64,000 bases of DNA, from positions 7,548,880 through 7,612,879 of the forward strand of contig ML133383.1 of the NCBI GenBank assembly GCA_003864495.1, in the 5' to 3' direction. Source of the DNA: Nemopilema nomurai. Taxonomy: Eukaryota; Cnidaria; Scyphozoa; Rhizostomeae; Rhizostomatidae. The notes under the pieces are model-generated. The model was not told the origin of the DNA and made no database searches. It saw nothing but the letters and a program-made list of their open reading frames with translations. Of this stretch, positions 12,401 through 22,725 are shown in pieces (the first letter of the stretch is position 1; each line of letters starts with the position of its first letter). A program made the translations under genes and the position numbers.

Positions 12401-15400
12401 TAAGGAAAAATTCCGAAATAATTCACAATGAAACGTATCATTTTGGCCTCAATTGAATCTCTTGCTGAAAACTCGTTACTAAGGGCGTTAATGGTTTTTT
12501 CTTTTTTCGACTGGTGTTGTCTCTCTTTATGAGTATTTCAAATTTTTTTTCCAGCTTATGGATAGGGTGAGGGTGAGTAGTTATTTCATACCCAGTTGCT
12601 AAACAAGCTTTTTATTTAAACATCCTGCAATGCGTTTGGTTGTAGAAGCATAGCAGCCATAGAATGATTTTACGCGATGGCATTTTTCCATAATTGGGCA
12701 GCCAACTAATCGGCTCTTGTTTTGGTATACGTTACACATCCAACTTTCAATTTCGCGCATTTCAATCGTAGGCTAAGGATTGCTGTTTGTGTCTCCTATT
12801 TTTCTTAGCCAACTCTAGGAATCTGTTTTATTGAAAATTTTAATTGCTGTGCAACAAGATGTTCCTCTTAGTTTTGATTATTTGTCACGTTATTCTTGCT
12901 TTTCGCTAACGATTTTTTGCTTTTTTTTGCAGCCTGAATTGGAGGGCAAAGTAAGCTGCCTTGCGTTTTAAAACATTTCATTTACATCTTGCGCTGACGC
13001 TCTCTTAGACAAGATAGCGTACTTGGTTTTTCATTTTAAGTAATATTCTAGCGTCCATAGATGGAATCACAAACAGGAGAAATTGGAATACCTGAAGCTG
13101 CAGTATAGGCTTTAGTTTCCTTTCGTGCATTTATTTTACTTGAAAGTCGCCATCAAGTCTCTTTCGTAGTAGTGCCCCTCTTGCATTTACTCTTTTCTGC
13201 AAGCTTAAGAAACTGTATCAATATTGTTGACCTTTTCAAAATCACTGCCTAATAAGAAATCGTCTTCCGTAGTTGGCTGTATGTGGCATACAGTCCGCAA
13301 ATAGAAACCAGACGCGTAAAGATACGTACTTCCCGGGCCCAATCGGACCTCCGGGAAGGAATGGTTATAAAGGGGAAAAAGGTGACCGAGGCAGAATGGG
13401 ACATGTTGGTAGGCCGGGACAGAGAGGAGAACGAGGAGAAAGTATAAAGGTGCGTTTTAAGGTTCTGATGTGTTTTCTGCATCGCCACGAAGCTTTGTCA
13501 ATCGTGGTTGTAGATATAGGTGCACATAGTGTCACTCCTATAAGTAGTTCCTGTTTGTTGCTATGATACAAGTTCGATAGATTCTAAATGTCTTTGCTTA
13601 GATACTGAAAAGTTTGGAATACGTTTAGCTCATCCTAAAACAAACTGTTTTTGGAAAGAATGATCCCCTCTCCAAATGGAATTGTGTTTATAACCTTGTA
13701 CATGGTATTTGCTCAAAAGCTGGCAAACGTTGTAGGTCCTTTTTGACCACAAATTGGCTGGTTTGGTGAATTTTGTTACTAACGTTTTTGCAGGAAAACT
13801 ATGGAAGTAATTTGATGATTTTCGTTACAGGGACAAAGTGGTTCCATAGGCCTGCCTGGTTTGACGGTAAGCTAGAGCAAACATGCTGCTTCAAACCAAT
13901 ATTGTTTTTCCTTCAAGACATTAAAAAACACACGTGCTTGCTGTCATTGAAGTACTCCATAATTAAGCGGCTACGCTCTATTCTACTTTTTGATTTTTTC
14001 AAGATTTTAGAAATATTAAAAATTCCTCTGCTATTCAAAGCTTGTAAAAAACTTTGAATTTGCATTCGAATTTGAATTTTTTTGATGTAGTTTTCAGTAC
14101 ACTTGAAAGTTCACGTTCTCAAAAACCAGAATTGGAATCGTTGTCTGCTTTGTTTGAAGGGCATCAAAGGCCAACGAGGACATTCGGGAGCTCCGGGGCA
14201 GCCAGGCAGACCAGGCCTACCGGGCATAGATGGCGCTCGTGGAAAGACGGGGGGAAAAGGCTCTGATGGGCACAAGGGTCAGAAAGGAGAAATGGGTCCC
14301 GCTGGACCTCCTGGTCCGTCCGGAATGGCCAATGTAAAAGAAAGCGCAGTTGCTGGGCCGCCTGGGCCAATCGGACCCACAGGGCTCAAAGGGAGTATGG
14401 TGGGTTGTTTACTTCTCATGCTTCTGTTATCTCTGAAAAGAAAAGACCGTACCATTGTAAATGAATTGATCGTTGGTTAGAGAAAAATCTTGGAACAAGA
14501 CGCATGTTCCACTAAATTTGCAAAAGTGCCTTTAAGTTTAATGAAAGGCATGATGACAACGAGATTGATATCATTATATCTCGTGTATATAAAGTACCGT
14601 TTGAAAGTATCATTTTTCCAGGTTTTTTGTTTTTTTCGTCTTTGATTTAAGCAGTCGACCACAGTTAACTGCTACGGTGAAGTCAACTCAACATTGTATT
14701 AAAATCTATTAGTTAACAAGTGCTTTGTGGTACAAAACTTCACAATTGCTAGAAAAAGCGGAACTATTTTTCGCATACTTAAAAGTACTTTTTTCGTCCG
14801 ACACTCCTCAGAGTATGCAAACGTCGGAAGATTACCAAAAACTGCCCGAATAAATAGCCAGATGCGGATCGAAAACACTAGAGGGTGATAAGCAGAGCGC
14901 GTGATTGGTTATAATTGACCAATCTGCGTTACTTAACACCTCACTTTAGAAGAGCCCAAGGGAAAAGACGGTCAGTTTTTGGTTATCGTCCGACGTTTGC
15001 ATACTCTGAGGAGTGTCGGACGAAAAAAGTACTTTTAAGTATGCGAAAAATAGTTCCGCTTTTTCTAGCAATTGTGAAATCTATTAGTTCGACGGGTTTC
15101 CTTTGTAATATGACAACGGTATTGATAATCGATATGTACGTCATTTTTCGCAAATGAAAGAATGTAGTCAGCCCTTTTGCTTCCTCTTGCCATCGAGTTT
15201 TGCGTCTGTGGTTTTTCACAGCCATTTTACTGTTGTAGGGCGCTCGTGGTCAACGTGGGTTCAACGGCACGAAAGGAGAAAGGGGGCGCAAGGGGGCCAA
15301 GGTAGGGGATTAATCATCATCCCATTAAGTGCAATTGCAGCACTATTAGCAAAAGCGGTAAACATTTGGGCTGGGTGGGGGTTTCCAGTTTATTCGGGGG

Positions 15401-18400
15401 ACAGTAAGGGGATAATGGGGTATAGGACGAGGTAGGAAAGAAGTTGATGGAATTTGGGGTTCGAGAAACATTGTCCCCGAATATTATGCCCCCCCTCACA
15501 AAATATGCTTCGTGTTAGTTAACATATTTCTTCGCAATTCTTTTCCCCTTTAGTAGTTGAAATGCAATTTTGATATGTATCAAATTTTTGGGCTATTGTG
15601 GTAATTCCCCCTTTTGTGATCGTAGGGAGATAACGGAACAACTGGCTTTCGAGGACCTGTTGGACCACAAGGGTTAAAGGTTAGTATAAATTCCGCTCAC
15701 TGTTGAGATTTTAGGGAGCTTTTCGTATTAGTAATGAGTGTATTTTCTAAGCTTTCTGATGAGTGGAGTTCGCAAGTTTTTCAAAAGGTTGCTCAGCATT
15801 TGATTATTCTTGTACACGTCTTCCTTTTGACATGCTTTGAACAAAATCTTTGAACAGACGGATTTCAGTATTTCGGAAGTGACGTTGGTGCCAACAGGAC
15901 CCTTATTAATAAGCAGTATTTTGCATGTACTGAAAAGGCTTGTCCTTGTATTATTATTATCATTGTCTTTCTGAATATCATTCAAATCTGTTTATATCTA
16001 TCGACTTTTAGGGAGTAAAAGGATCTTCTGGATTGCTAGGCCCCAGAGGACTAAAGGTAGGAAACATTGACTTTTTTCCGACTCAACCGCAATGTATTTG
16101 ATACACCCGTTATATATATCTCGACTATATAGAGCAAATCTTACCTTTCTCAAAAATATGACATGCCCGATACTTCATCATTTGTTTCAATACAACATCG
16201 AAAACGGTGCTGGTGAAATGAGTAGATTTCGGGGAGTCTTAATCGTGAGTATTTGTACGATATAGACACCATTGAATACATAGAAAGATCTGCAGAAACT
16301 GTTCCTTAGATCTCTAAATAGCTCCTCATTTTGAACAGGTGTATTGATTGTATTTTATTTACGTTCTTTCTCAGGGTGAACCAGGCTCTCCTGGTAATGT
16401 GACATTTTTAGAAGGTGTAATTGGACCAAGGGGACCCAAAGGACCGACTGGCCGGGCTGGTCCCATTGGTCCAGCTGGACCTCCTGGACCACCAGGACCA
16501 GTGCCAACTCTCCCACCGGTATGTTTACACTTTTTTAGCTTTGAAAATTTTAATGCACTGTTTTTATTATTTTTAGTGATTTCAATCCCCGTTCTTTGTA
16601 ATCTGTTCTAAATTGGAAAAATTCTTTCGTTTAACCTGTTAATGTTTACATGTTAAAATCTGTCTAAAGCGTGCTTTTGAAGTTTCTTTCTCTGCAATGC
16701 TCAGATGAAAGCAATGATGGGTCGACCCGGACGGAATGGTGCCAAGGGCAGTCGTGGTGAAAACGGTCTGGCGGTCAAAGGGGAAAAGGGCTACCCTGGA
16801 AGCAAAGGAGAGAAAGGGGAGACAGTAGTAATGCCAACGCCTCCTCCCAGAAAGGGTGTGAAGGGAACAAAGGGAAGCCAAGGTCCAAAAGGCACCAAAG
16901 GGAAATCAGGGTCCCCAGGACAACCAGGCAAAGCTAGAGATGCAGTACGTGCTTGCGGATTCTTAATTTTTCATTGATACTCATAAAAACTTTCCTGTCA
17001 TGTAATTTTGCAAATCACTCTTGCTTCGGGCTACGATAATAACAGATAAAGCCCTTCAACTTATATAAATCAGTTTAGATTCCCGTTTATATATATATAT
17101 TCATAGAATTGTACCCTTACAAATATATCGTGTAGCCATCATCATAGTTTTTGATAATGCATATACGCTATCTTGTGTGGTTACTATAGGGCGAAGGATT
17201 TTTCTTATAGGTTGTGACGTTGGCAAGCGAAGAGGATTTGCTGTCGATGTTCGACTTGTTCGAAGTTGGACAGATGGCAATCCTTGCTTCTTCTGATGAT
17301 GTTTACATTCGCACTAGGAGCAAATGGAGACTGGTAAGACCAATTAGAGATCTTTTTCTACAAGTTTGAATGAGGCAAAAATAGCATTGATGCCGACATG
17401 GTGGGTCTGACCATACATTAGATTTTATTCATCAAGGATTTTTATCCTATCCTAAAAATAATTTTGGTTGGATCTGCTATGAAAAGTTTGAATATAAAGC
17501 ATTATAGTTAATCGGAGTTATATCCTGTTCCGCGATTATTGAAAGTGACTTCATGTGAAATTCTGATGTTTTAAACTGTCAATTAAACTTTAAACTTTTA
17601 ATTTTCTACTATTCAAACGATTCTACGTTACCTAGAGAGGTAATGAAAGTCGCTTGATTTACGTCAATCTTCTTCATCGTGGTGATGTCGTGATAGTGCG
17701 ACCTTAAGTTGGTTTTGTTTTCGATTTTTAGATCACAGGACCAGCAATCGGTGGACCAGTCGCTCACCTGAGATTTCAGAAAGCTGAGATCGAACCTAGA
17801 ACAACAAATGCCCCCAAAGTGGTATGAGCAAACTTCGATATTCTCTCGTGAAGATACCTTGTCCATTTCGTGTTTATGTATTTCTTCTTATCTCATTATC
17901 CCTACCATCTAATGGTATCAGTATGGCCTAGGCTATGATACCTCCTCCAACCTTCTGGGCTTCCTGTAAATGCATACTGTACAAAGCCATAGGGTGGTCA
18001 CTATCTTTCGCACTCCATAGTCCTTTATTTTTGTAAAATTATTATATAAAGTATTGTATAAATATGCATAGTTCAGTAGAATGTCATGGTAAGAATATAT
18101 AGAAGAAAAACTATTCATAGAGAATCAACTTCGAAATGTTTGAAATGAATAAATCACTTTAACTCCTCTTTTATTAATGGCACTGTTGCCTTGTTGTAGC
18201 TTAGATGGTAAACTATTCTTCTTTTGCCAGACAACGCCTACAATTGTAAACAATATCATGCTACCAGTACCTGGGAAGTTCCCAAAGAAACCTTACGTAA
18301 GTTCTAGAAATATCAAACTGTGGAATTAACTTGTGGAAATCTGTTGCGAGATTTTCATGTGACTTTCTCTGTGAAGAGAAGGAGGTACCATGCTGTAGGT

Positions 18401-20389
18401 CCCTTATTATTATGTTGATAATGTATAGCCACGTGTATAGCATTGCCTAGCGAAGCGAAAGCCAAGCGAAAGATTAGTACGACATCGCTTAATATCCAGT
18501 TTACACCGAGCTGTTATTGATGGTAACTCTATTGTGACTTACAACATAGATCATGTGCTATGTTTGCTGCGTTAGGGCCACAATTCTGCGTATGTTAACA
18601 AGCACTGTAACCCATCTCTACAGCCTCACATGTTCTTCTTTTCTTGATGAAACATTCTTTCGCTCTGCAGCTTAGGCTCGTGGCCCTTAATCGACCAGTC
18701 AGTGGCGACATCGGAGGTGTTTCCGGCGGGGACTACCGGTGCTATGAACAGTCATTTAAGGCAGGAGCAAAAGGCGTTTACCGTGCTTTCATTTCCGATA
18801 AAATGCAGAACGTCAAGAACCTGGTTCCGAAAAAGTATTTCAACTTACCAGTAGTGAACTCGAAGGTACGTGAATGCGTTTATGTGGGCAGTTCCCGCAA
18901 TGTTGGCCTACTGGTGTTAGTTACCGTGGGGCAGTTGAAACTGTAGCAATTGTGCATTTAGTGCTAATTTTACCCTCCCTTGTTGATTGCTGATTTTGAA
19001 TATATTTATTGGTTAATGAATTTGTCTCTTTTCGTTAGAAAATCGTAGATATTCATTTTCAAAATAGTTCTCGATTTTCTTTCAAGCGTTCACAGTACTA
19101 ACACCTTGAAGTTGAGAATAGGAAACTCTAAAGCAATTGTTTATTCCTTCAAGTTTCACCATTTGTATTCAGATACTTATGATAACGTTGATGTCTTATG
19201 CCCTTATTTCGTCACTTACCGAAATATATATTTCAAATAACCTAAACTTCCTTCAAACATGGCAGTGGTCCCTCCTTATTTGTACTGCCCTTTAAACCCA
19301 CAATAAATATCCCATTTCACATTTATTTCACTTTAAAACCTTCTACTCCCTTCGGTTCTAAGAGCATTTCTTCCAGTCCTCGCGCTTTGACAACCACCAT
19401 AATGCATACTTTGACTATCTTCACCAGGGAATGCAGCTATTTTCATCGTGGAGTGATCCATTCAACTCATCCACATATGCTGCTTTCAATCCAAACATTC
19501 CCATCTACTCCTTTGATGGAAAAGACATTAGGACAGATCCTACTTGGTAAGGGCAAAATTAGTCCTTTATCCTGTTTTGCTTTAGTCGAAGTGATAGTTA
19601 TTGGGTGTCTGAAATGTGCTTTTCAAAGGATAATGCTGTTTTGATTGCTGATCCAAGACACCTATGCATGACAGTATGATCTGTTGTTTGTTTTTATTTT
19701 CATCAGTGTATATGCATATAAAGTTATCTACTTAGACTGAATTCAACAAACCAAATAAAAATTTACCATAATTTGAAGTGCAGAAAGAGGGACAATGAAT
19801 CGTCAACTATAATTGTAACATATTTTCAAAGGAAACTATACATGTGAAATGTAGAAGGTGCAAGAGACCAAGCGCACGAAACGCACGAAGCGAATGAAGC
19901 GAGATAAGCTATTGAGTCATCTAATATAAGTTATTTAAGTCAAGTGTAACGTCACCAAAAGTCTATTTTAAAAAATTTTGGATTTTAACCACATTACATA
20001 AAAGGTCACTGTGAAATACTTCCAAATATCTAATTTCAAAAAATAGATTTTTGTGACTAGTCACTTTAGAATTCAATTACAATGGTCTATGGTCCAGGCT
20101 ACGTTGGGCCCAGACTCCAAATCTTGAAATACCAGGTGCCGGCAAAGAGGCTTACCCTGTGAATCTTCAAAATTTCAGGAAAACCAAAGCAATATGGCAT
20201 GGGTCACACGCGGATGGCGTGACACATTCCGGGTCACACCACTGCCGCAGCTGGTGGCGATCGATGCCGTACCTGAAAGGCATCGGCTCGTCCATTTCAA
20301 GCTACATGCCAGCGATGAACGAGGAGCAGTTTTCGTGCGACTCGCGGCTTGGGATGCTGTGCATTCAGATCCAGCCGGAAACGAGGTAA
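1..20389 (+). CDS. COL18A1-like: Collagen XV/XVIII-like (multiplexin) alpha chain, 5'-partial, 30 exons in window
   Basis: Secreted basement-membrane collagen. Order seen: Thr-rich mucin-like region, interrupted collagenous region, trimerization domain, hinge, endostatin, stop TAA at 20387. Exons: 1-4051, 4893-5003, 5507-5572, 7205-7249, 8422-8538, 8848-8883, 9635-9697, 10233-10271, 10490-10552, 10748-10807, 11188-11217, 11766-11795, 12065-12097, 12555-12572, 12933-12950, 13061-13102, 13273-13449, 13831-13866, 14160-14399, 15239-15301, 15626-15679, 16012-16056, 16375-16518, 16705-16944, 17211-17333, 17732-17821, 18231-18296, 18671-18865, 19377-19546, 20179-20389. All junctions are phase 0 except the last (phase 2), and most collagenous exons open with a Gly codon. 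About 874 residues follow the Thr-rich exon. The start and any signal peptide or laminin-G/TSPN domain lie upstream. Two single-base breaks interrupt the repeat near 176 and 835. Introns over 300 bp, such as 5573-7204, show nothing I can support. No certain poly(A) site is visible; an AATAAA at 21857 is a distant candidate. Confidence 0.88.
3411..4051 (+). CDS. COL18A1-like: Non-repetitive Thr/Ser-rich linker of the collagen gene, end of the giant exon
   Basis: The repeat frame stays open after the array and reads through about 210 residues of Thr/Ser/Pro/Lys-rich sequence, including [15 protein letters not shown], before a donor ACG|GTTGGT at 4051/4052. That donor is in phase 0, matching the phase-0 acceptor of the first collagenous exon at 4893. 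Without splicing, the frame would run on to 4177 through a hydrophobic stretch and stop. I prefer splicing because the phases agree and the collagen exons otherwise have no upstream partner. Confidence 0.7.
4893..10807 (+). CDS. COL18A1-like: N-terminal collagenous exons (nine short exons)
   Basis: Exons 4893-5003, 5507-5572, 7205-7249, 8422-8538, 8848-8883, 9635-9697, 10233-10271, 10490-10552 and 10748-10807 carry Gly-X-Y stretches such as [15 protein letters not shown] and [12 protein letters not shown], separated by non-collagenous breaks. Several lengths are multiples of 9 bp (45, 117, 36, 63), typical of collagen exons. Cysteines in the breaks (GCQLK, LCGNEK, GGCSR) could make interchain disulfides. 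The 10748 exon has no Gly-X-Y and is a true interruption. Intron 7250-8421 and intron 5573-7204 hold no supported feature. Confidence 0.85.
10861..12028 (+). repeat. Tandem duplication of an exon with its flanking introns (copies 10861-11452 and 11453-12028)
   Basis: The second copy repeats the first with an offset of 592 bp at the 5' end and 578 bp at the exon. By eye they are nearly identical apart from one rearranged patch: copy 1 has about 45 bp after 11076 that copy 2 lacks, and copy 2 has an extra partial repeat of TTTTTTCTAATTATTATG at 11670-11720. Each copy contains the same 30-bp collagen exon with its acceptor and donor. Confidence 0.92.
11188..12097 (+). CDS. COL18A1-like: Three related microexons ending GPPGLHM, two of them identical duplicates
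   Basis: Exons 11188-11217 and 11766-11795 are identical 30-bp exons encoding [10 protein letters not shown]. Exon 12065-12097 is a 33-bp relative encoding [11 protein letters not shown]. Each is flanked by AG and GTGAGT or GTAAGA, all in phase 0, so any number can be included without breaking the frame. The first two sit in a recent tandem duplication; the third looks like an older copy of the same unit. Confidence 0.75.
12555..13102 (+). CDS. COL18A1-like: Three small non-collagenous exons of the collagen gene
   Basis: Microexons 12555-12572 (LMDRVR), 12933-12950 (PELEGK) and 13061-13102 ([14 protein letters not shown]) have good polypyrimidine acceptors and GTGAGT, GTAAGC or GTATAG donors in phase 0. 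The first has two overlapping donors (after 12566 or 12572), so it may be 12 or 18 bp. These are weaker calls than the Gly-X-Y exons because they are short and carry no family signature. A (TAATA) microsatellite lies at 12176-12205 in the preceding intron. Confidence 0.5.
13273..16944 (+). CDS. COL18A1-like: Main collagenous region exons (eight exons)
   Basis: Exons 13273-13449, 13831-13866, 14160-14399, 15239-15301, 15626-15679, 16012-16056, 16375-16518 and 16705-16944 carry the longest Gly-X-Y runs, with motifs such as [20 protein letters not shown] and [11 protein letters not shown]. The first opens with a non-collagenous LAVCGIQ segment containing a Cys and an NQT sequon; the 16375 exon has an NVT sequon. 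Interruptions include [10 protein letters not shown] in the 16705 exon. All junctions are phase 0. The intron 14400-15238 contains a foldback element, described separately. Confidence 0.92.
14715..15078. mobile_element. Foldback / MITE-like element in a collagen intron
   Basis: Two 106-bp arms, 14739-14844 and 14973-15078, are near-perfect inverted copies around a loop of about 130 bp. A 13-bp direct repeat AAATCTATTAGTT occurs at 14702-14714 and 15077-15089, a candidate target duplication overlapping the right end. The left side extends 24 bp beyond the inverted arm; a relic at 53309-53371 includes that extension, so it belongs to the element and has been lost on the right. No coding capacity. 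Confidence 0.8.
17211..18296 (+). CDS. COL18A1-like: Multiplexin trimerization (association) domain and hinge
   Basis: Exons 17211-17333, 17732-17821 and 18231-18296. The first encodes a short globular stretch with [16 protein letters not shown] and [11 protein letters not shown], matching the pattern of the collagen XV/XVIII non-collagenous trimerization domain (a short helix followed by strands ending in a W-R pair). The next two exons are Pro/Thr-rich and read as the protease-sensitive hinge that precedes endostatin. Position directly between the last Gly-X-Y and the endostatin module agrees with known multiplexins. Confidence 0.85.
18671..20389 (+). CDS. COL18A1-like: Endostatin domain and C-terminus of the collagen
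   Basis: Exons 18671-18865, 19377-19546 and 20179-20389. The module opens [13 protein letters not shown] and carries the hallmark [21 protein letters not shown] and IWHGSHADG stretches. Four cysteines (RCYEQ, HHCRSW, FSCDSR, MLCIQ) correspond to the two disulfides of vertebrate endostatin. The vertebrate form starts with zinc-binding histidines and has LHLVALN; here the upstream residues are KKPY and the His is Arg, so the N-terminal zinc site looks absent. An NSS sequon lies in the 19377 exon. The Trp codon is split between the last two exons (phase 2). The stop is TAA at 20387. Confidence 0.95.
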
Positions 20390-22552
20390 CGACACGGCTG
20401 GCTAAAGCATGTTGCAATTCACCTAAATCAAATATGAAATTCAAAATGTAACACAAGAAGCTGTGCCGAAACAGAGGCTGTCTTCGGTATGTTCAACTAG
20501 CTGGTAATCACAGTCCATTGATGCTTCAATTCAGTGGTATGCACTATTAGCATGATTGTGCGCTGTTCCCATGATGGCACGTCGTTACCTGTCTCGCATC
20601 ACCAATGCAACTGTGGTAATGCCCGACAAAGGGCTTTGTGCCGTAGAAGAAAGTTAATTAAAATAGACCATGTTGTGCATAGTAATACTGGTTTACCTAC
20701 TGGTATTTCTAAGTAGAAGAAGTATATTTAAATTAAACAATGCGTTTGCTAGATAAATATTTCAAGAAATATGTATATCAACTGGAAATACACTGCCATA
20801 TTCATAATTTGTATTTTGATAACATCAAGTGGCCTCTATGTTCTAATTTATAAAATCTCCAACATTGCTTAAGTATTTGTGTCTGAAAAAGCAATGTGGA
20901 TATAAGATAACTTGTGAAAGTGAACGGCGCTCTTCAGACGACTGAGTCCACCCCACTTCTTGTGTTTCCTTCGCATAATTTTCAATCGAGTGTCAATTTA
21001 TTTATTTACGTCAATAGGAGTAGGCAAGGCAAGTTTTGTGACTTAAGTTGCATATGAAGCAGTTATAGGTTAAAACATGCCCATCGATTTTTGGAGGATG
21101 TTGTATAGTACCATGATTCTACCTGAAATGATCGGTTGTCGTAAAGGATGTTTTTAGTCTTTCTGTCACCAAATGGTCAAAGAAGAAGAGCATTTCTGAA
21201 TTTGGTCAATAACATATGCATTTGCAAGATGTTGTTGGGAACTGACTGATATCCCTAATAATTCAGCAACCATTTTCAAAACTAGAAATGTGACGTCACT
21301 TCCAAAAATCCTCATAGTGTCACGGAGTAGTGACATAACTAGAAGAATATTGCTTTCTGACAATTCATATGAGCAGATGTAAATGAGGCAGCAGTAAAGT
21401 GCAGTTTTTCTCAGTCTCAGAATTCTTATCTAGTGAATGAAGTTAAATAGCCAATTATAAAGGATTTTAAGATTCTTTTTGAATCTAATTTTTATTAAAG
21501 TGTATAGGTAAAATTTTCAAGTAATTTGAAAGGATTTTTATTTACAAAAGCTGTCGTGTTTGAGAATCGTTTATGATTGTTTGTTTGCTTTAATAGTTTG
21601 TGTTAAGCTGTTTTGAGTTTTATTCCCTGCTTTTGTGTCAAAAATTATCCTCTAACTGACTAAAACCTCTTATGTCATCAAAGTACAAATATAAATTTAA
21701 GGATGAACCTCGGATTAATGATGGCGTAGTCGTTATTAAGTAATTCTTTTGACGTTAAGACAACACACAAAGTTTAGAAAACCAAATCTTTGCGAAAAAG
21801 GTGTCCTATAGGGGCCACGTAAAGAAGATTCCCTTTCATGTTTTAACAATTGGTGCAATAAAGTGAAATGCAACACATTTTTTGAATCTACAAAGCTCGA
21901 TGATATGGGCGCCAGTATTTTTAATGTAGCCATGAAGGTCATCATACTTATTAGAAGGTAGTTAAATTATTTTCTAATTCCTGTTTGTGTTTATTTGTCG
22001 AATTCGGAAGTTCATTGTATTTTGTAATACGTCATATTTATCTACGATTTATTTGCGGAAATGTTTCTTTTATTATCCTATGATTTTGAAAATTGGTCGC
22101 AGTTTGTGTCTCCCCTCTTATTCGTATTATTTTTGAAAAAGTTTGCTTTTTATTGCCTTTTGGCAATAAGACTTTTTCTGGTTTTCAGCTGTCAATCATT
22201 GTCTTTTAAGAATATATTTTAGCTTTGCATTTTCAAAATCAGAACATGAATCCTCGTGAATAACTCATAAAAATGGCATTTGTGGTCTACAGAAACTTTT
22301 GGGCAAAAATACCTTTCAAAAAGACCTCAGACTGTAAATTATGATTAAATGCAGAATGGCATTGTGTTTAGAACCGACTAGAGAGACGTGAAAGCTAATC
22401 GCATTTTCGTTCTAAGCTTTTTCAGAGCAAAAGTCCTTAATATTCTATTGAAAATACCACCACCATGCATTTATCCAACATGTATTTATTACGCATCTTG
22501 TCATAGACAAATACGAACAGCTTTAATTGAACGTTTACGCATATTGCAGGCC
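20390..22552. other. Intergenic: collagen 3' flank to nucleotidase promoter
   Basis: No gene supported. The collagen 3' UTR must start here, but no canonical poly(A) signal is close to the stop; AATAAA at 21857-21862 is a candidate. The open frames present are short and lack family resemblance or good splice signals. Confidence 0.5.
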
Positions 22553-22566
22553 GCAAAATGGCGAGG
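22553..22566 (+). promoter_or_regulatory. YY1-like element upstream of the nucleotidase gene
   Basis: GCAAAATGGCGAGG contains the AANATGGCG core bound by YY1, which in animals often lies at the transcription start. It is about 165 bp upstream of the start codon at 22726 in a locally GC-richer stretch. The motif is short, so this is suggestive only. Its ATG is not in frame with a long reading frame. Confidence 0.35.
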
Positions 22567-22725
22567 GTCGAGGTAACACGCTTTAAAATTTTGCATCGGT
22601 CGGATTGGTACTCTGACCTCAGCGCGTGCATGACGCAATAGACCATAATGCTTTGCGATTTCTTGGTAAGGCCTAGTCGAAGCCCGGTTGCTGCAAACTG
22701 AGGGCTTGAAGCCTGAGCTGTAATA

